From Bacteroidota bacterium (GTDB taxonomy: Bacteria > Bacteroidota > Bacteroidia > Chitinophagales > Chitinophagaceae): a stretch of 12,242 nt of DNA. Where the stretch lies: positions 1 through 12,242 of the forward strand of contig JAKPBL010000409.1 in assembly GCA_029778965.1 (NCBI GenBank), in the 5' to 3' direction. Of this stretch, positions 1 to 5,895 are shown in pieces; within the stretch, counting starts at the first letter, position 1; every line of letters begins with the position of its first letter. The translations under genes and the position numbers were made by a program. Under the pieces are notes generated by a model that was not told the DNA's origin, did not search any database, and saw nothing but the letters and a program-made list of their open reading frames with translations.

Positions 1-182
1 TCATTAAAATGGCGCATATGATTTTCTTTTGCGAATGCAAAGTTGAAAAATATTTTCTGATAATTCAAACAAACAACAAAATATTTTTTACAACCTCGCC
101 TTTCAACTATCAAAAATGCGCAAGCTTCAACTTCATATCAGCAACAAACTCAACAGCTTTCCTGCTGTTTGGAACGGGGCGG
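1..182. other. AT-rich stretch without a recognisable gene
   Basis: I see no gene here. The stretch is rich in A and T runs, unlike the GC-rich DNA that follows, and the change is sharp at about 175-183, where homology to RtcB begins. The plus-strand frame that continues into the RtcB remnant stays open across this stretch, but its translation is rich in Phe, Asn, Ile and Lys and resembles no family I know. On the minus strand an ATG at 17-15 opens a frame running off the left edge. It could be the first codons of a gene to the left, with this stretch as its upstream region, but too little is visible to call it. Confidence 0.5.
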
Positions 183-296
183 GGTTTGCCTGAGGCGCCG
201 AGGGCCTATAAAGACAGCGACGCCGTAATGGGCGCGCAAACAGAACTGGTCGAAGTGGTAGGCCGTTTCCAGCCCCGCATCGTGCGCATGGACTAA
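183..296 (+). pseudogene. rtcB: 3'-terminal remnant of rtcB (RNA-splicing ligase RtcB)
   Basis: About 37 codons ending in TAA at 294-296 encode the typical C-terminus of RtcB, the GTP- and Mn2+-dependent ligase that joins RNA 2',3'-cyclic phosphate or 3'-phosphate ends to 5'-OH ends. The translation contains EAPRAYKDSDAVMGAQ followed by TELVEVVGRF and PRIVRMD. From memory, E. coli RtcB ends with a very similar AYKDIDAVMAAQSDLVEV stretch. Homology stops abruptly at about position 183. Upstream, in all three plus frames, I see none of the preceding conserved RtcB sequence (for example the HVECRKDAEV-like block). A full protein is roughly 400-480 residues, so more than 90% is missing, including every metal-binding and guanylylation residue. 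The fragment has no disruption of its own, which suggests a fairly recent deletion or rearrangement. It cannot be a working ligase. Chance open reading is unlikely given the long match. Confidence 0.85.
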
Positions 297-299
297 ACC

Positions 300-342
300 C
301 CACCCGTCGGGTGGTACCTGACGGGTGGTACCTGACGGGTGG
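300..342. repeat. 14-bp tandem repeat forming alternative hairpins (REP-like)
   Basis: The unit GACGGGTGGTACCT is present as a one-mismatch copy at 306-319 (GTCGGGTGGTACCT), an exact copy at 320-333, and a partial third copy GACGGGTGG at 334-342. CCACCCGTC at 300-308 is the exact reverse complement of GACGGGTGG, so it can pair with 320-328 (11-nt loop) or 334-342 (25-nt loop), a 9-bp GC-rich stem in either case. CCACCCG/CGGGTGG at 300-314 is also a short palindrome. The repeat begins 3 bp after the rtcB stop codon. The nearest T-run (358-364) lies 15 bp beyond the last stem, so it is not a classic intrinsic terminator. The core GGGTGGTACC recurs in the terminator loop at 3264-3273, which suggests an intergenic repeat family (inference). 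Confidence 0.75.
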
Positions 343-480
343 CCGCCGTTCATCCGCTTTTTTTGCCGCTCATCCTTTCTGGGAAAAATTTTTTCTGCCG
401 CCTGTCGGCCCGGAAACCCTTGTCCATACTGCGTTTCAGCCTAAACCAGTTATTATTTTATGAAAGTTACTGCCAATAAA
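343..480. other. Intergenic stretch, nothing recognised
   Basis: Between the tandem repeat and the padR promoter I see no gene, RNA or repeat that I can name. There are T-runs at 358-364 and 388-393 and a short AT-rich part at about 445-480. One of the T-runs might serve loosely as a terminator tail for the hairpin at 300-342, but the distance is long. Confidence 0.4.
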
Positions 481-530
481 TAGGTACTTTGGCTTGCATA
501 GTACTAAAAACTTACCTATATTCGTATTGT
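481..530 (+). promoter_or_regulatory. Promoter of the padR-pspC operon with palindromic candidate operator
   Basis: A Bacteroidota-type promoter can be read. The -33 box is TTG at 494-496, there is a 20-nt spacer, and the -7 box is TATATTCG at 517-524 (consensus TAnnTTTG, one mismatch). The start point would be near 529, leaving a ~100-nt leader before padR. Palindromes sit over these boxes: GTACT (484-488) and AGTAC (500-504) separated by 11 nt and flanking the -33 box, the perfect 8-mer TAGTACTA (499-506), and TAGGTA (481-486) matched by TACCTA (513-518), which runs into the -7 box. PadR proteins are commonly autorepressors that bind inverted repeats in their own promoters, so this is a good candidate operator (inference). 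Confidence 0.6.
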
Positions 531-548
531 CAAAGGAATTCACGGGTT

Positions 549-609
549 GGCGGCAGTAGCACCTTATCCTTTTCATCACCTTATCCAGACCTTGTCCGCC
601 GCTGCCGCC
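549..609 (+). repeat. Leader inverted repeat and 10-bp direct repeat upstream of padR
   Basis: GGCGGCAG at 549-556 and CTGCCGCC at 602-609 form an 8-bp perfect inverted repeat around a 45-nt loop, just upstream of the padR start. Inside the loop CACCTTATCC occurs twice, at 560-569 and 577-586 (17-bp period), followed by a related CCTTGTCC. If transcription starts near 529, this would be a structured part of the 5' leader. It could affect translation of padR, whose start has no clear Shine-Dalgarno sequence. I do not recognise it as a known riboswitch. Confidence 0.4.
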
Positions 610-631
610 AGCCCATTAAACCCAGCGTGTT

Positions 632-1000
632 ATGAATATTGAAAACACACAAAGCCAAATGCGGAAGGGGATACTGGAATTCTGTATCCTTTCCATCATC
701 CGCCGCGGCGAAGCTTATCCAAGTGATATCGTGGATGAGATGCGGGCTGCCAACCTCCAGATCCTGGAAGGAACATTGTACCCGCTGCTGACGCGGCTCA
801 AAAACGCCGACATGCTTACCTATCGTTGGGTCGAAAGCAATTCCGGGCCACCGCGTAAATACTTTTCCCTCACCGAAAAGGGAAATGCTTTTTACCAGGA
901 ACTCGAAGCGACCTGGAAAGAACTGGCCAACGGTGTTAAAGCGCTGACCAGCAAACAGGAATCATTACCCAATTCGCCTGAGACGCCAACCACCAACTAA
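632..1000 (+). CDS. PadR family transcriptional regulator
   Basis: A 122-residue cytoplasmic winged-helix DNA-binding protein of the PadR family. Helices 1-3 cover about residues 9-66 and include the typical GILEFCILSIIRRGEAYPSD segment and EGTLYPLLTRLKNADML (46-62, recognition helix). The wing follows with GPPRKYFSLTEKG (72-84). After a short C-terminal helix (85-106) the last ~16 residues are Ser/Pro/Thr-rich and probably disordered, so this is a minimal (short) PadR. PadR proteins usually repress their own operon and respond to a ligand or membrane stress. The pspC-like gene starts 27 bp downstream on the same strand, so the two form an operon. The same PadR-PspC pairing is common in Bacteroidota, and there the regulator probably controls the membrane protein. 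The signal it senses cannot be read from the sequence. Confidence 0.92.
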   Translation: MNIENTQSQMRKGILEFCILSIIRRGEAYPSDIVDEMRAANLQILEGTLYPLLTRLKNADMLTYRWVESNSGPPRKYFSLTEKGNAFYQELEATWKELANGVKALTSKQESLPNSPETPTTN

Positions 1001-1027
1001 ACTTCAACCTGCTAATACCTATCAATC

Positions 1028-3193
1028 ATGAAAAAGGTCATCAATATAAACTTCCAGGGCCGGGTGATCCCCATCGAGGAGACCGCTTACGAACTGCTGA
1101 AGCAATATACCGAGAGCCTCAGAACTTATTTTGCGAACGAAGACGGCAGGAATGAAATCATCAACGATATCGAAAGCCGCATCGCCGAATTGTTCTCCGA
1201 CCGCCTGAAAAAAGGCGCTACCTGCATCACCGATGATGATGTGAACGCCATTATCGCCAATATGGGCCGCCCCGAAGACTTCGAGGCCGCCGATGCCGAC
1301 CTCGGCGGACAGCCGAACAACGCGTATGCGTCACAGAGCAGCCAGTCGACCAATAACAGCGGCCAGGGCACTGTTCCGCCGCAAGGCGCCAAGGGCTTTT
1401 ATCGCCGTGGCCGGTTCAGCCGCAATGCCGACGACAAAATCATCGGCGGTGTGTGTAGCGGCCTGGCCAACTACCTGGGTCTCGACCCTGCCATCATGCG
1501 CATCATCTTCGTGCTACTCTTCGGTGCCCTTTTCTGGGTGTATCTTCTCTTATGGGTCATCGTTCCTTCCGAATCAATGACTTCCAATATCACCAAGCGG
1601 CTTTACCGGAACCCCGACGATAAAGTGATCGCGGGTGTCTGCGGCGGCCTCGCCTCTTACTTCGATATCCAGTCATGGATTCCCCGGCTGATCTTCGCCC
1701 TCCCCCTTGTATTGGGCATCGTCGGCGGCAGCTTCAACGCGCTGTTCTGGGATTGGGACTGGAGCTTTGGCCCCCGGTTCATCAGCTCAGGCCTCGGCTC
1801 TACGCTGTTTATCGTGTACCTCGTGCTTTGGATCGCGGTTCCATATGCCAGCAACGCCGCGCAGAAACTGGAAATGAAAGGCGAACGTATTGACCTGAAT
1901 TCCATTCGCGATACCGTAAAGGAAGACCTGCAAAGCTTCAAATCACGCGCCCAGAACTGGGGGAATGAAGTGAAAGAGACCGCCCAGCAATTCGGCAGCC
2001 AGGGCCAGCAATACGGCTCCTCCCTTGGCCGCGCCGCCGGTAATGCGGGATCGGGTATCGGGAATGTAATCGGGATACTTTTCAAAGCCTTTTTCCTGTT
2101 CATTGCCGCCATCGTGGCCCTGGCCCTGTTCGGCGCTTTGCTTGGAATTCTTTTCGGCGGAATGACCGTATTCCCCCTGAAAGACTTTGTACTGGAAGGC
2201 TTCTGGCAAAATGCACTGGCCTGGCTGAGCCTGGTACTCTTTCTCGGTCTGCCGATCGTAGCCCTTATCACCTGGCTGGTTCGCCGCATCATGGGTGTAA
2301 GAAGCCAGAACAGGTACCTGGGTTATACTTTCTCCAGCCTCTGGATCATCGGGCTGATCGCCACCATCACATTAGTCAGCGCTTTCTTCCGCAATTTTAA
2401 AAACCGGGCAGGCGTGGAAGAACAGGTAAAGATCACTCAACCCGCTAACAATAAACTGTATGTCGAGTCGGTTGGCGAGCGTACGCGTTATTATAACGAT
2501 GGCGGATTCTGGGGTTGGGACGACGATGCGCCGTTCTATGGTCTCAGCCACGACAGCCTGATGCTTAGAACCGTTCGTGTGAACGTGGTGAAGAGCAAAG
2601 ATTCCCTTTTTCACCTGTACACCGTTCGCTTCAGCCGCAGCAACAGCAACGCCAAAGCAAAAGAGCTGGCCCAGCAGATCAATTTCCCCATTGCGCAAAA
2701 AGACAGCGTGATCGAATTGCCCAGGGGTTTTGCCATCACCCGGAGCGATAAGTTTCGCAACCAGCAGGTAATGGTCGTAGTGGAAGTGCCCATCGGCAAA
2801 CGAATACAGCTCGATCATAGCCTCGACGATTTCTCCTGGTTCAACGTGAATACCAATCGCCGCCGCGGTTTCAATGTGGAGTGGGACGATGATTGGGAGA
2901 ATGCATACCGCTGGTCGAGCAATGTAGAATATGTGATGACACGCGACGGGCTCTCCCGCGTTAACGACCTCGACCCTGTTGAGCTGAAAGAAGGCCGCTT
3001 CAAATTCAAGATCAACGAGAACGGCGTACAGATTGAAGGAGAGGGCTTACTTAAACCTGACAGCACCAAGCAGAAAAAACAGAAAGAAAAAAAGAAAAAT
3101 GACGACGACAATGAAACGGTTTCAAGCGATAAAAAGACCGCTACCATTTCAGCCGAAGTTTCTCCGCTCTTATTTCTCAGCAGCTTTTTATAA
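1028..3193 (+). CDS. PspC domain-containing membrane protein with two PspC domains
   Basis: A 721-residue predicted inner-membrane protein. Residues 1-92 are a soluble helical domain (FQGRVIPIEETAYELLKQY, then ESRIAELF and the NMGRPEDF motif), similar in layout to the HAAS/DUF1700 domains found beside PadR genes. A Gln/Ser-rich linker follows (93-122). PspC domain 1 is at about 127-182 (DDKIIGGVCSGLANYLGLD, then a hydrophobic helix ending LLLWVIVPSE). PspC domain 2 is at about 190-274 (DDKVIAGVCGGLASYFDI ... VLWIAVPYA) and is split by a Trp-rich insertion (233-256). A helical Gln/Gly/Lys-rich linker (285-335) leads to four hydrophobic segments (about 347-378, 395-419 and 432-454). Residues 461-680 form a soluble, probably extracytoplasmic or periplasmic domain, and a Lys/Asp-rich tail (681-700) ends the protein. 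PspC proteins take part in envelope-stress responses; the precise role here is unknown. It is cotranscribed with padR and is closed by the terminator at 3258-3286. Confidence 0.88.
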   Translation: MKKVININFQGRVIPIEETAYELLKQYTESLRTYFANEDGRNEIINDIESRIAELFSDRLKKGATCITDDDVNAIIANMGRPEDFEAADADLGGQPNNAYASQSSQSTNNSGQGTVPPQGAKGFYRRGRFSRNADDKIIGGVCSGLANYLGLDPAIMRIIFVLLFGALFWVYLLLWVIVPSESMTSNITKRLYRNPDDKVIAGVCGGLASYFDIQSWIPRLIFALPLVLGIVGGSFNALFWDWDWSFGPRFISSGLGSTLFIVYLVLWIAVPYASNAAQKLEMKGERIDLNSIRDTVKEDLQSFKSRAQNWGNEVKETAQQFGSQGQQYGSSLGRAAGNAGSGIGNVIGILFKAFFLFIAAIVALALFGALLGILFGGMTVFPLKDFVLEGFWQNALAWLSLVLFLGLPIVALITWLVRRIMGVRSQNRYLGYTFSSLWIIGLIATITLVSAFFRNFKNRAGVEEQVKITQPANNKLYVESVGERTRYYNDGGFWGWDDDAPFYGLSHDSLMLRTVRVNVVKSKDSLFHLYTVRFSRSNSNAKAKELAQQINFPIAQKDSVIELPRGFAITRSDKFRNQQVMVVVEVPIGKRIQLDHSLDDFSWFNVNTNRRRGFNVEWDDDWENAYRWSSNVEYVMTRDGLSRVNDLDPVELKEGRFKFKINENGVQIEGEGLLKPDSTKQKKQKEKKKNDDDNETVSSDKKTATISAEVSPLLFLSSFL

Positions 3194-3211
3194 AATTTTG
3201 TAACAGGTAAA

Positions 3212-3286
3212 CAACCCGGCCGCCGATCGGAAGGTTGGCGGGGTTGAAGTTGGAACGTCCCCGGGGTGGTACCCGGGGATTTTTTG
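3212..3286 (+). terminator. Rho-independent terminator after the padR-pspC operon
   Basis: TCCCCGGG at 3258-3265 pairs perfectly with CCCGGGGA at 3272-3279 around a 6-nt loop (GTGGTA), and six Ts follow at 3280-3285. This is a textbook intrinsic terminator of eight base pairs, seven of them G-C. Just before it, a weaker imperfect hairpin can form between AACCC/CGCC near 3212-3223 and GGCGGGGTT near 3237-3245. The terminator lies 65 bp after the pspC stop. The loop region carries GGGTGGTACC (3264-3273), also found in the tandem repeat at 300-342. The final Ts and the following G are also part of the -33 box of the next promoter. Confidence 0.88.
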
Positions 3287-3312
3287 TGGCTGCCACACTC
3301 TTGCTACCTTCG
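3283..3312 (+). promoter_or_regulatory. Promoter of the response regulator gene, overlapping the terminator
   Basis: The -33 box is TTTG at 3283-3286, the spacer is 18 nt, and the -7 box is TACCTTCG at 3305-3312 (one mismatch to TAnnTTTG). The spacing fits the Bacteroidota primary sigma factor. Transcription would start near 3317, giving a ~50-nt leader before the ATG at 3367. The -33 box lies inside the T-tract of the preceding terminator. Confidence 0.55.
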
Positions 3313-3366
3313 TATAAATTCCGGTTTAAATCCGGGCCGGATTCCGCGAAACCTTTATCTCCTGGC

Positions 3367-3981
3367 ATGAGCAACAAAAAAACAACCATCGCGCTGATCG
3401 ACGACCATGTATTGTTTCGCGAGGGATTGGCCCGTATCATTAACAGTTTTGGCGCCTTTGAGGTGATCGGCGCGGCAGGCAATGGAAGATTATACACCGA
3501 AGCCGGTCTTTTTCCCGATATCGTGATAACAGATATCAGTATGCCGGAAATGAACGGATTCGAAACGCTGGAGTGGATTCGCGAGCACCAGCCTGGCACG
3601 CGGGTGCTGGTACTGAGCATGGTCGAAAGCGAAGAAGCCGTGATCCAGTTGCTGAAATCGGGCGCACACGGCTATCTCTCCAAAGGCACCGAACCCGGCA
3701 CGCTGCAGCAATGTCTGGAAGAGATTCGCGACAACGGCTTTGCCGTTCACGCATACAGGTTCTCGTCGCTGCGGGGCGATGCCGTGGTGCTGACAGCCGG
3801 CGAAAGGGCCTTTATTGCCCTTGCCTGTTCTGAAATGACGTATAGGGAAATTGCCGAAAAGCTGAACATTAGTCCGCGGAACGTCGATAGCTACCGCAAC
3901 CAGCTTTTCCGGAAACTGAACGTGAACAGCCGCATAGGGCTGGTATTATATGCCGTCAGGAATGGTATTATAATGGTGTAG
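3367..3981 (+). CDS. NarL/LuxR-type two-component response regulator
   Basis: A 204-residue response regulator. The N-terminal receiver domain (about 6-122) has the acidic pair Asp12-Asp13, the phosphoacceptor Asp56 in ITDISMPEMNG, Ser84 in VLVLSM (the usual Thr/Ser switch position), Tyr103 and the conserved Lys106 in GYLSKG. The C-terminal LuxR/GerE helix-turn-helix (about 140-204) contains LTAGERAFIALACSEMTYRE and SPRNVDSYRNQLFRKLN, and so should bind DNA as a dimer after phosphorylation. The start at 3367 (MSNKKTTIALIDDH) was chosen because the receiver fold begins there. The open frame 44 codons upstream would run through the terminator and promoter. No histidine kinase gene is nearby, so it is an orphan in this window; its partner and targets are unknown. 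Its last 36 nt overlap the 3' end of the opposite-strand HAD gene. Confidence 0.92.
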   Translation: MSNKKTTIALIDDHVLFREGLARIINSFGAFEVIGAAGNGRLYTEAGLFPDIVITDISMPEMNGFETLEWIREHQPGTRVLVLSMVESEEAVIQLLKSGAHGYLSKGTEPGTLQQCLEEIRDNGFAVHAYRFSSLRGDAVVLTAGERAFIALACSEMTYREIAEKLNISPRNVDSYRNQLFRKLNVNSRIGLVLYAVRNGIIMV

Positions 3982-4665
3982 CGCCTGCAGAATACCGCCG
4001 GCGCCGAGTCGCTGCGCCTGGAAAACCTGGCTTTGTCCGGCGGTTGCCTCAATCAGCCGTTGCTCCGCGCCGCCCACTACCACGCCCCGGTATCCGGTCT
4101 GGAACAGCGAAAGATCGTTCAGGGTATCACCGGCCACCAGCACTTCATTTTCGGGCACCTGTAACATTTCCATCAGGTGGGTCAATGTAAACCCTTTGTT
4201 TACCCCGCCGGGCAAAACATCGATGTACCTCCCGGCCGACACGATCACATCGCAGCCCAATGCTGTTGCCCGCCGCTCGATTTCGTTCACATCAATTCCG
4301 GGATCATAGAAATAGGAAACCCGGCGGCCCATTGGCACCGGCTGCAACCGCAGACCTGCAATACCTTCCATTTTTGCCTGTACCGCCTCGGCCCCCGGCC
4401 ATCTTTTTTCAATTTCAGTATGCAGCGGCTCTATCGGCTCCAGCGTGCGGCCGTCGACCACGGTAGCGCCCACATCGGCAATGATGTAATGCGGATCGGG
4501 AATAAACGGGTCTTCCAGTAGCGGCAGCACCGTGCCCATGCCACGGCCGGTTACAAATACCAGCGTTACCACCGGGTTCTCGGCAATCAGCCGGTACAAC
4601 TGTTCTTTTTCTTCCCGGTCGCCCCCTAAAAAAGTTCCATCCAGGTCAGAAGCCAATAACAACAT
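3946..4665 (-). CDS. HAD-IIB family hydrolase, sucrose-6-phosphate phosphatase-like
   Basis: A 239-residue cytoplasmic haloacid dehalogenase phosphatase. Motif I is SDLDGT with nucleophile Asp7 and acid/base Asp9, motif II is Thr39 in FVTGRG, motif III is Lys157 in LPGGVNKG, and motif IV is [10 protein letters not shown] with Asp180 and Asp184. The cap segment (about 75-150) has the IADVGATV and RYIDVLPGG signatures typical of the sucrose-phosphate phosphatase / mannosyl-phosphoglycerate phosphatase subgroup. It therefore probably dephosphorylates a sugar phosphate; the substrate cannot be fixed from sequence, and no glycosyltransferase or sugar synthase partner lies nearby. The start at 4665 ([11 protein letters not shown]) suits the family. 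An ATG at 4683 would add six residues but lies upstream of the likely -7 box at 4671-4678. The gene is divergent from gcvT and convergent with, and overlapping, the response regulator. Its C-terminal tail (NTIPDGI) lies within the overlap. Confidence 0.85.
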   Translation of the reverse strand: MLLLASDLDGTFLGGDREEKEQLYRLIAENPVVTLVFVTGRGMGTVLPLLEDPFIPDPHYIIADVGATVVDGRTLEPIEPLHTEIEKRWPGAEAVQAKMEGIAGLRLQPVPMGRRVSYFYDPGIDVNEIERRATALGCDVIVSAGRYIDVLPGGVNKGFTLTHLMEMLQVPENEVLVAGDTLNDLSLFQTGYRGVVVGGAEQRLIEATAGQSQVFQAQRLGAGGILQALHHYNTIPDGI

Positions 4666-4670
4666 ATATA

Positions 4671-4678
4671 CAAATTTA
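4671..4678 (-). promoter_or_regulatory. -7 box of the HAD phosphatase gene
   Basis: Read on the minus strand, TAAATTTG matches the Bacteroidota -7 consensus TAnnTTTG exactly. Only five bases separate it from the ATG at 4665, so the mRNA would begin at or next to the start codon (leaderless). I see no convincing -33 TTG at the right distance. Confidence 0.45.
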
Positions 4679-4730
4679 ACCATTCCTGTGCGGTTCTGCA
4701 CATTAACCCGCCGGTTTTACCCGATTAAAT

Positions 4731-4738
4731 TAATTTTG
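4731..4738 (+). promoter_or_regulatory. -7 box of gcvT
   Basis: TAATTTTG matches TAnnTTTG exactly and ends 15 bp before the gcvT ATG at 4754. It shares the 88-bp divergent region with the HAD gene promoter. No clear -33 TTG is seen. Confidence 0.45.
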
Positions 4739-4753
4739 CGTCACAAGAATGAT

Positions 4754-5839
4754 ATGAAAAACACTCCCTTCACCGACAAGCACATATCCCTGGGTGCAAA
4801 AATGGCACCATTTGCCGGCTACAATATGCCAATTTCCTACTCAGGTATTAACGACGAACACGCCGCCGTTCGTACCAATGCCGGCGTTTTTGACGTAAGC
4901 CACATGGGGGAATTCATTCTTAAAGGACCTGATGCGCTCGATCTGATCCAGCGGGTTACCACCAACGACGCGTCGAAGCTGACCCCCGGCAAAGCCCAGT
5001 ACAGTGCCCTGACCAATAACGAGGGCGGCATTATAGACGACCTGATCGTGTACTGCATCGAAGAAAACAATGTGTATATGCTGGTGGTCAATGCCAGCAA
5101 TATCGACAAAGACTGGAACTGGATCAACCAATTCAATAGCAAGTCGGTAGAAATGCATAATATTTCCGATAAGACCTGCCTGCTCGCCATCCAGGGGCCA
5201 AATGCCTGTAAAATACTACAGCCCCTTACCGATATGGACATCCTTAACCTCAAGTATTACACTTTTGTAAAGGGAACCTTCGCCGGCGTGAAGAACGTAC
5301 TGGTAAGTGCCACCGGTTATACCGGCGCGGGCGGTGTGGAGATCTATTTCGAGGCGGCCGACGGCGCCGCCGATCAAATATGGAACGCCATCTTTGAAGC
5401 GGGCAAGGCCGCGGGCATCAAACCCATCGGCCTGGGCGCCCGCGACACCCTGCGCCTTGAAATGGGCTATTGCCTCTATGGCAACGATATTGACGACACC
5501 ACTTCTCCTCTCGAAGCCGGGCTGGGCTGGATCACCAAATTCACCAAGCCCTTTACGGCCAGCGACCTGCTTGCCGCCCAAAAAGCCAGTGGCGTAACCC
5601 GCAAGCTTGTCGGCTTTGAGATGATCGACAAAGGCATTCCCCGCCACGACTACCTGATCGAAGACGAAGCCGGCCGCGTTATCGGCAAGGTGACCAGTGG
5701 TACCCAGGGACCCAGTTTAGGTAAGGCCATCGGGATGGGATATGTAGAAACCGCTTTCGCCCAACCAGGCGCCGAAATCCGCATTGCGGTGCGCGATAAA
5801 AAGCTGAAAGCCGTGGTTGCCAAAATGCCCTTCGCCTGA
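4754..5839 (+). CDS. gcvT: Glycine cleavage system T protein (aminomethyltransferase)
   Basis: A 361-residue aminomethyltransferase (EC 2.1.2.10). It moves the methylene group from the aminomethyl-lipoyl arm of H protein to tetrahydrofolate, releasing ammonia, and acts in the cytoplasm as part of the glycine cleavage complex. Length and motifs are canonical: [13 protein letters not shown] (17-29), [15 protein letters not shown] (40-54), the folate-site segment [16 protein letters not shown] (85-100) with the essential Asp at 95-96, [15 protein letters not shown], and [20 protein letters not shown]. The C-terminal barrel domain has [20 protein letters not shown], and the protein ends VVAKMPFA. 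The start at 4754 (MKNTPF) follows a -7 box; an in-frame open stretch of 74 codons upstream is antisense to the HAD gene and is not coding. gcvH and gcvP are not in the window, which is usual where the system is dispersed. The SRPBCC gene follows after 56 bp. Confidence 0.97.
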   Translation: MKNTPFTDKHISLGAKMAPFAGYNMPISYSGINDEHAAVRTNAGVFDVSHMGEFILKGPDALDLIQRVTTNDASKLTPGKAQYSALTNNEGGIIDDLIVYCIEENNVYMLVVNASNIDKDWNWINQFNSKSVEMHNISDKTCLLAIQGPNACKILQPLTDMDILNLKYYTFVKGTFAGVKNVLVSATGYTGAGGVEIYFEAADGAADQIWNAIFEAGKAAGIKPIGLGARDTLRLEMGYCLYGNDIDDTTSPLEAGLGWITKFTKPFTASDLLAAQKASGVTRKLVGFEMIDKGIPRHDYLIEDEAGRVIGKVTSGTQGPSLGKAIGMGYVETAFAQPGAEIRIAVRDKKLKAVVAKMPFA

Positions 5840-5850
5840 GGAAATAGTTT

Positions 5851-5880
5851 GGTTTGATTTTTGGTGCTGACAATCAAACC
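5851..5880 (+). repeat. 9-bp inverted repeat between gcvT and the SRPBCC gene
   Basis: GGTTTGATT at 5851-5859 and AATCAAACC at 5872-5880 are exact reverse complements around a 12-nt loop. The hairpin begins 11 bp after the gcvT stop and ends 15 bp before the next ATG. The stem is A/T-rich and no T-tract follows, so it is not a standard terminator. It may be an attenuating or mRNA-protecting structure at the gcvT 3' end, or a protein-binding site. TTTGG and TTTTTGG runs in and near it might contain a degenerate promoter. Confidence 0.6.
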
Positions 5881-5895
5881 CTTACTCCATTTCCT

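Noticed and set aside
1..17. Possible start of a minus-strand gene (ATG at 17-15) leaving the left edge
   Set aside because: Only five codons are visible and no exact -7 box was found upstream; not enough to call.
9..182. N-terminal part of the open frame that runs into the rtcB remnant
   Set aside because: AT-rich, no family resemblance, no convincing start signal; treated as non-coding and the frame continuity as chance.
320..342. CRISPR array
   Set aside because: The repeat unit is only 14 bp and copies are directly adjacent with no spacers; no cas genes in the window.
300..364. Tandem-repeat hairpin as an intrinsic terminator of rtcB
   Set aside because: The T-run at 358-364 starts 15 bp after the last stem arm, too far for a standard terminator; kept as a repeat instead.
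1657..2292. 211-codon minus-strand open frame within the PspC-domain gene
   Set aside because: Shadow of the membrane-protein coding sequence; basic, low-complexity translation.
3235..3366. 44-codon N-terminal extension of the response regulator
   Set aside because: It would translate the terminator hairpin and promoter; the receiver domain starts normally at 3367.
5695..5710. AGTGGTACCCAGGG in gcvT as another copy of the GGGTGGTACC repeat
   Set aside because: Only partly matches and encodes the conserved SGTQGP motif of GcvT; codon-driven coincidence.
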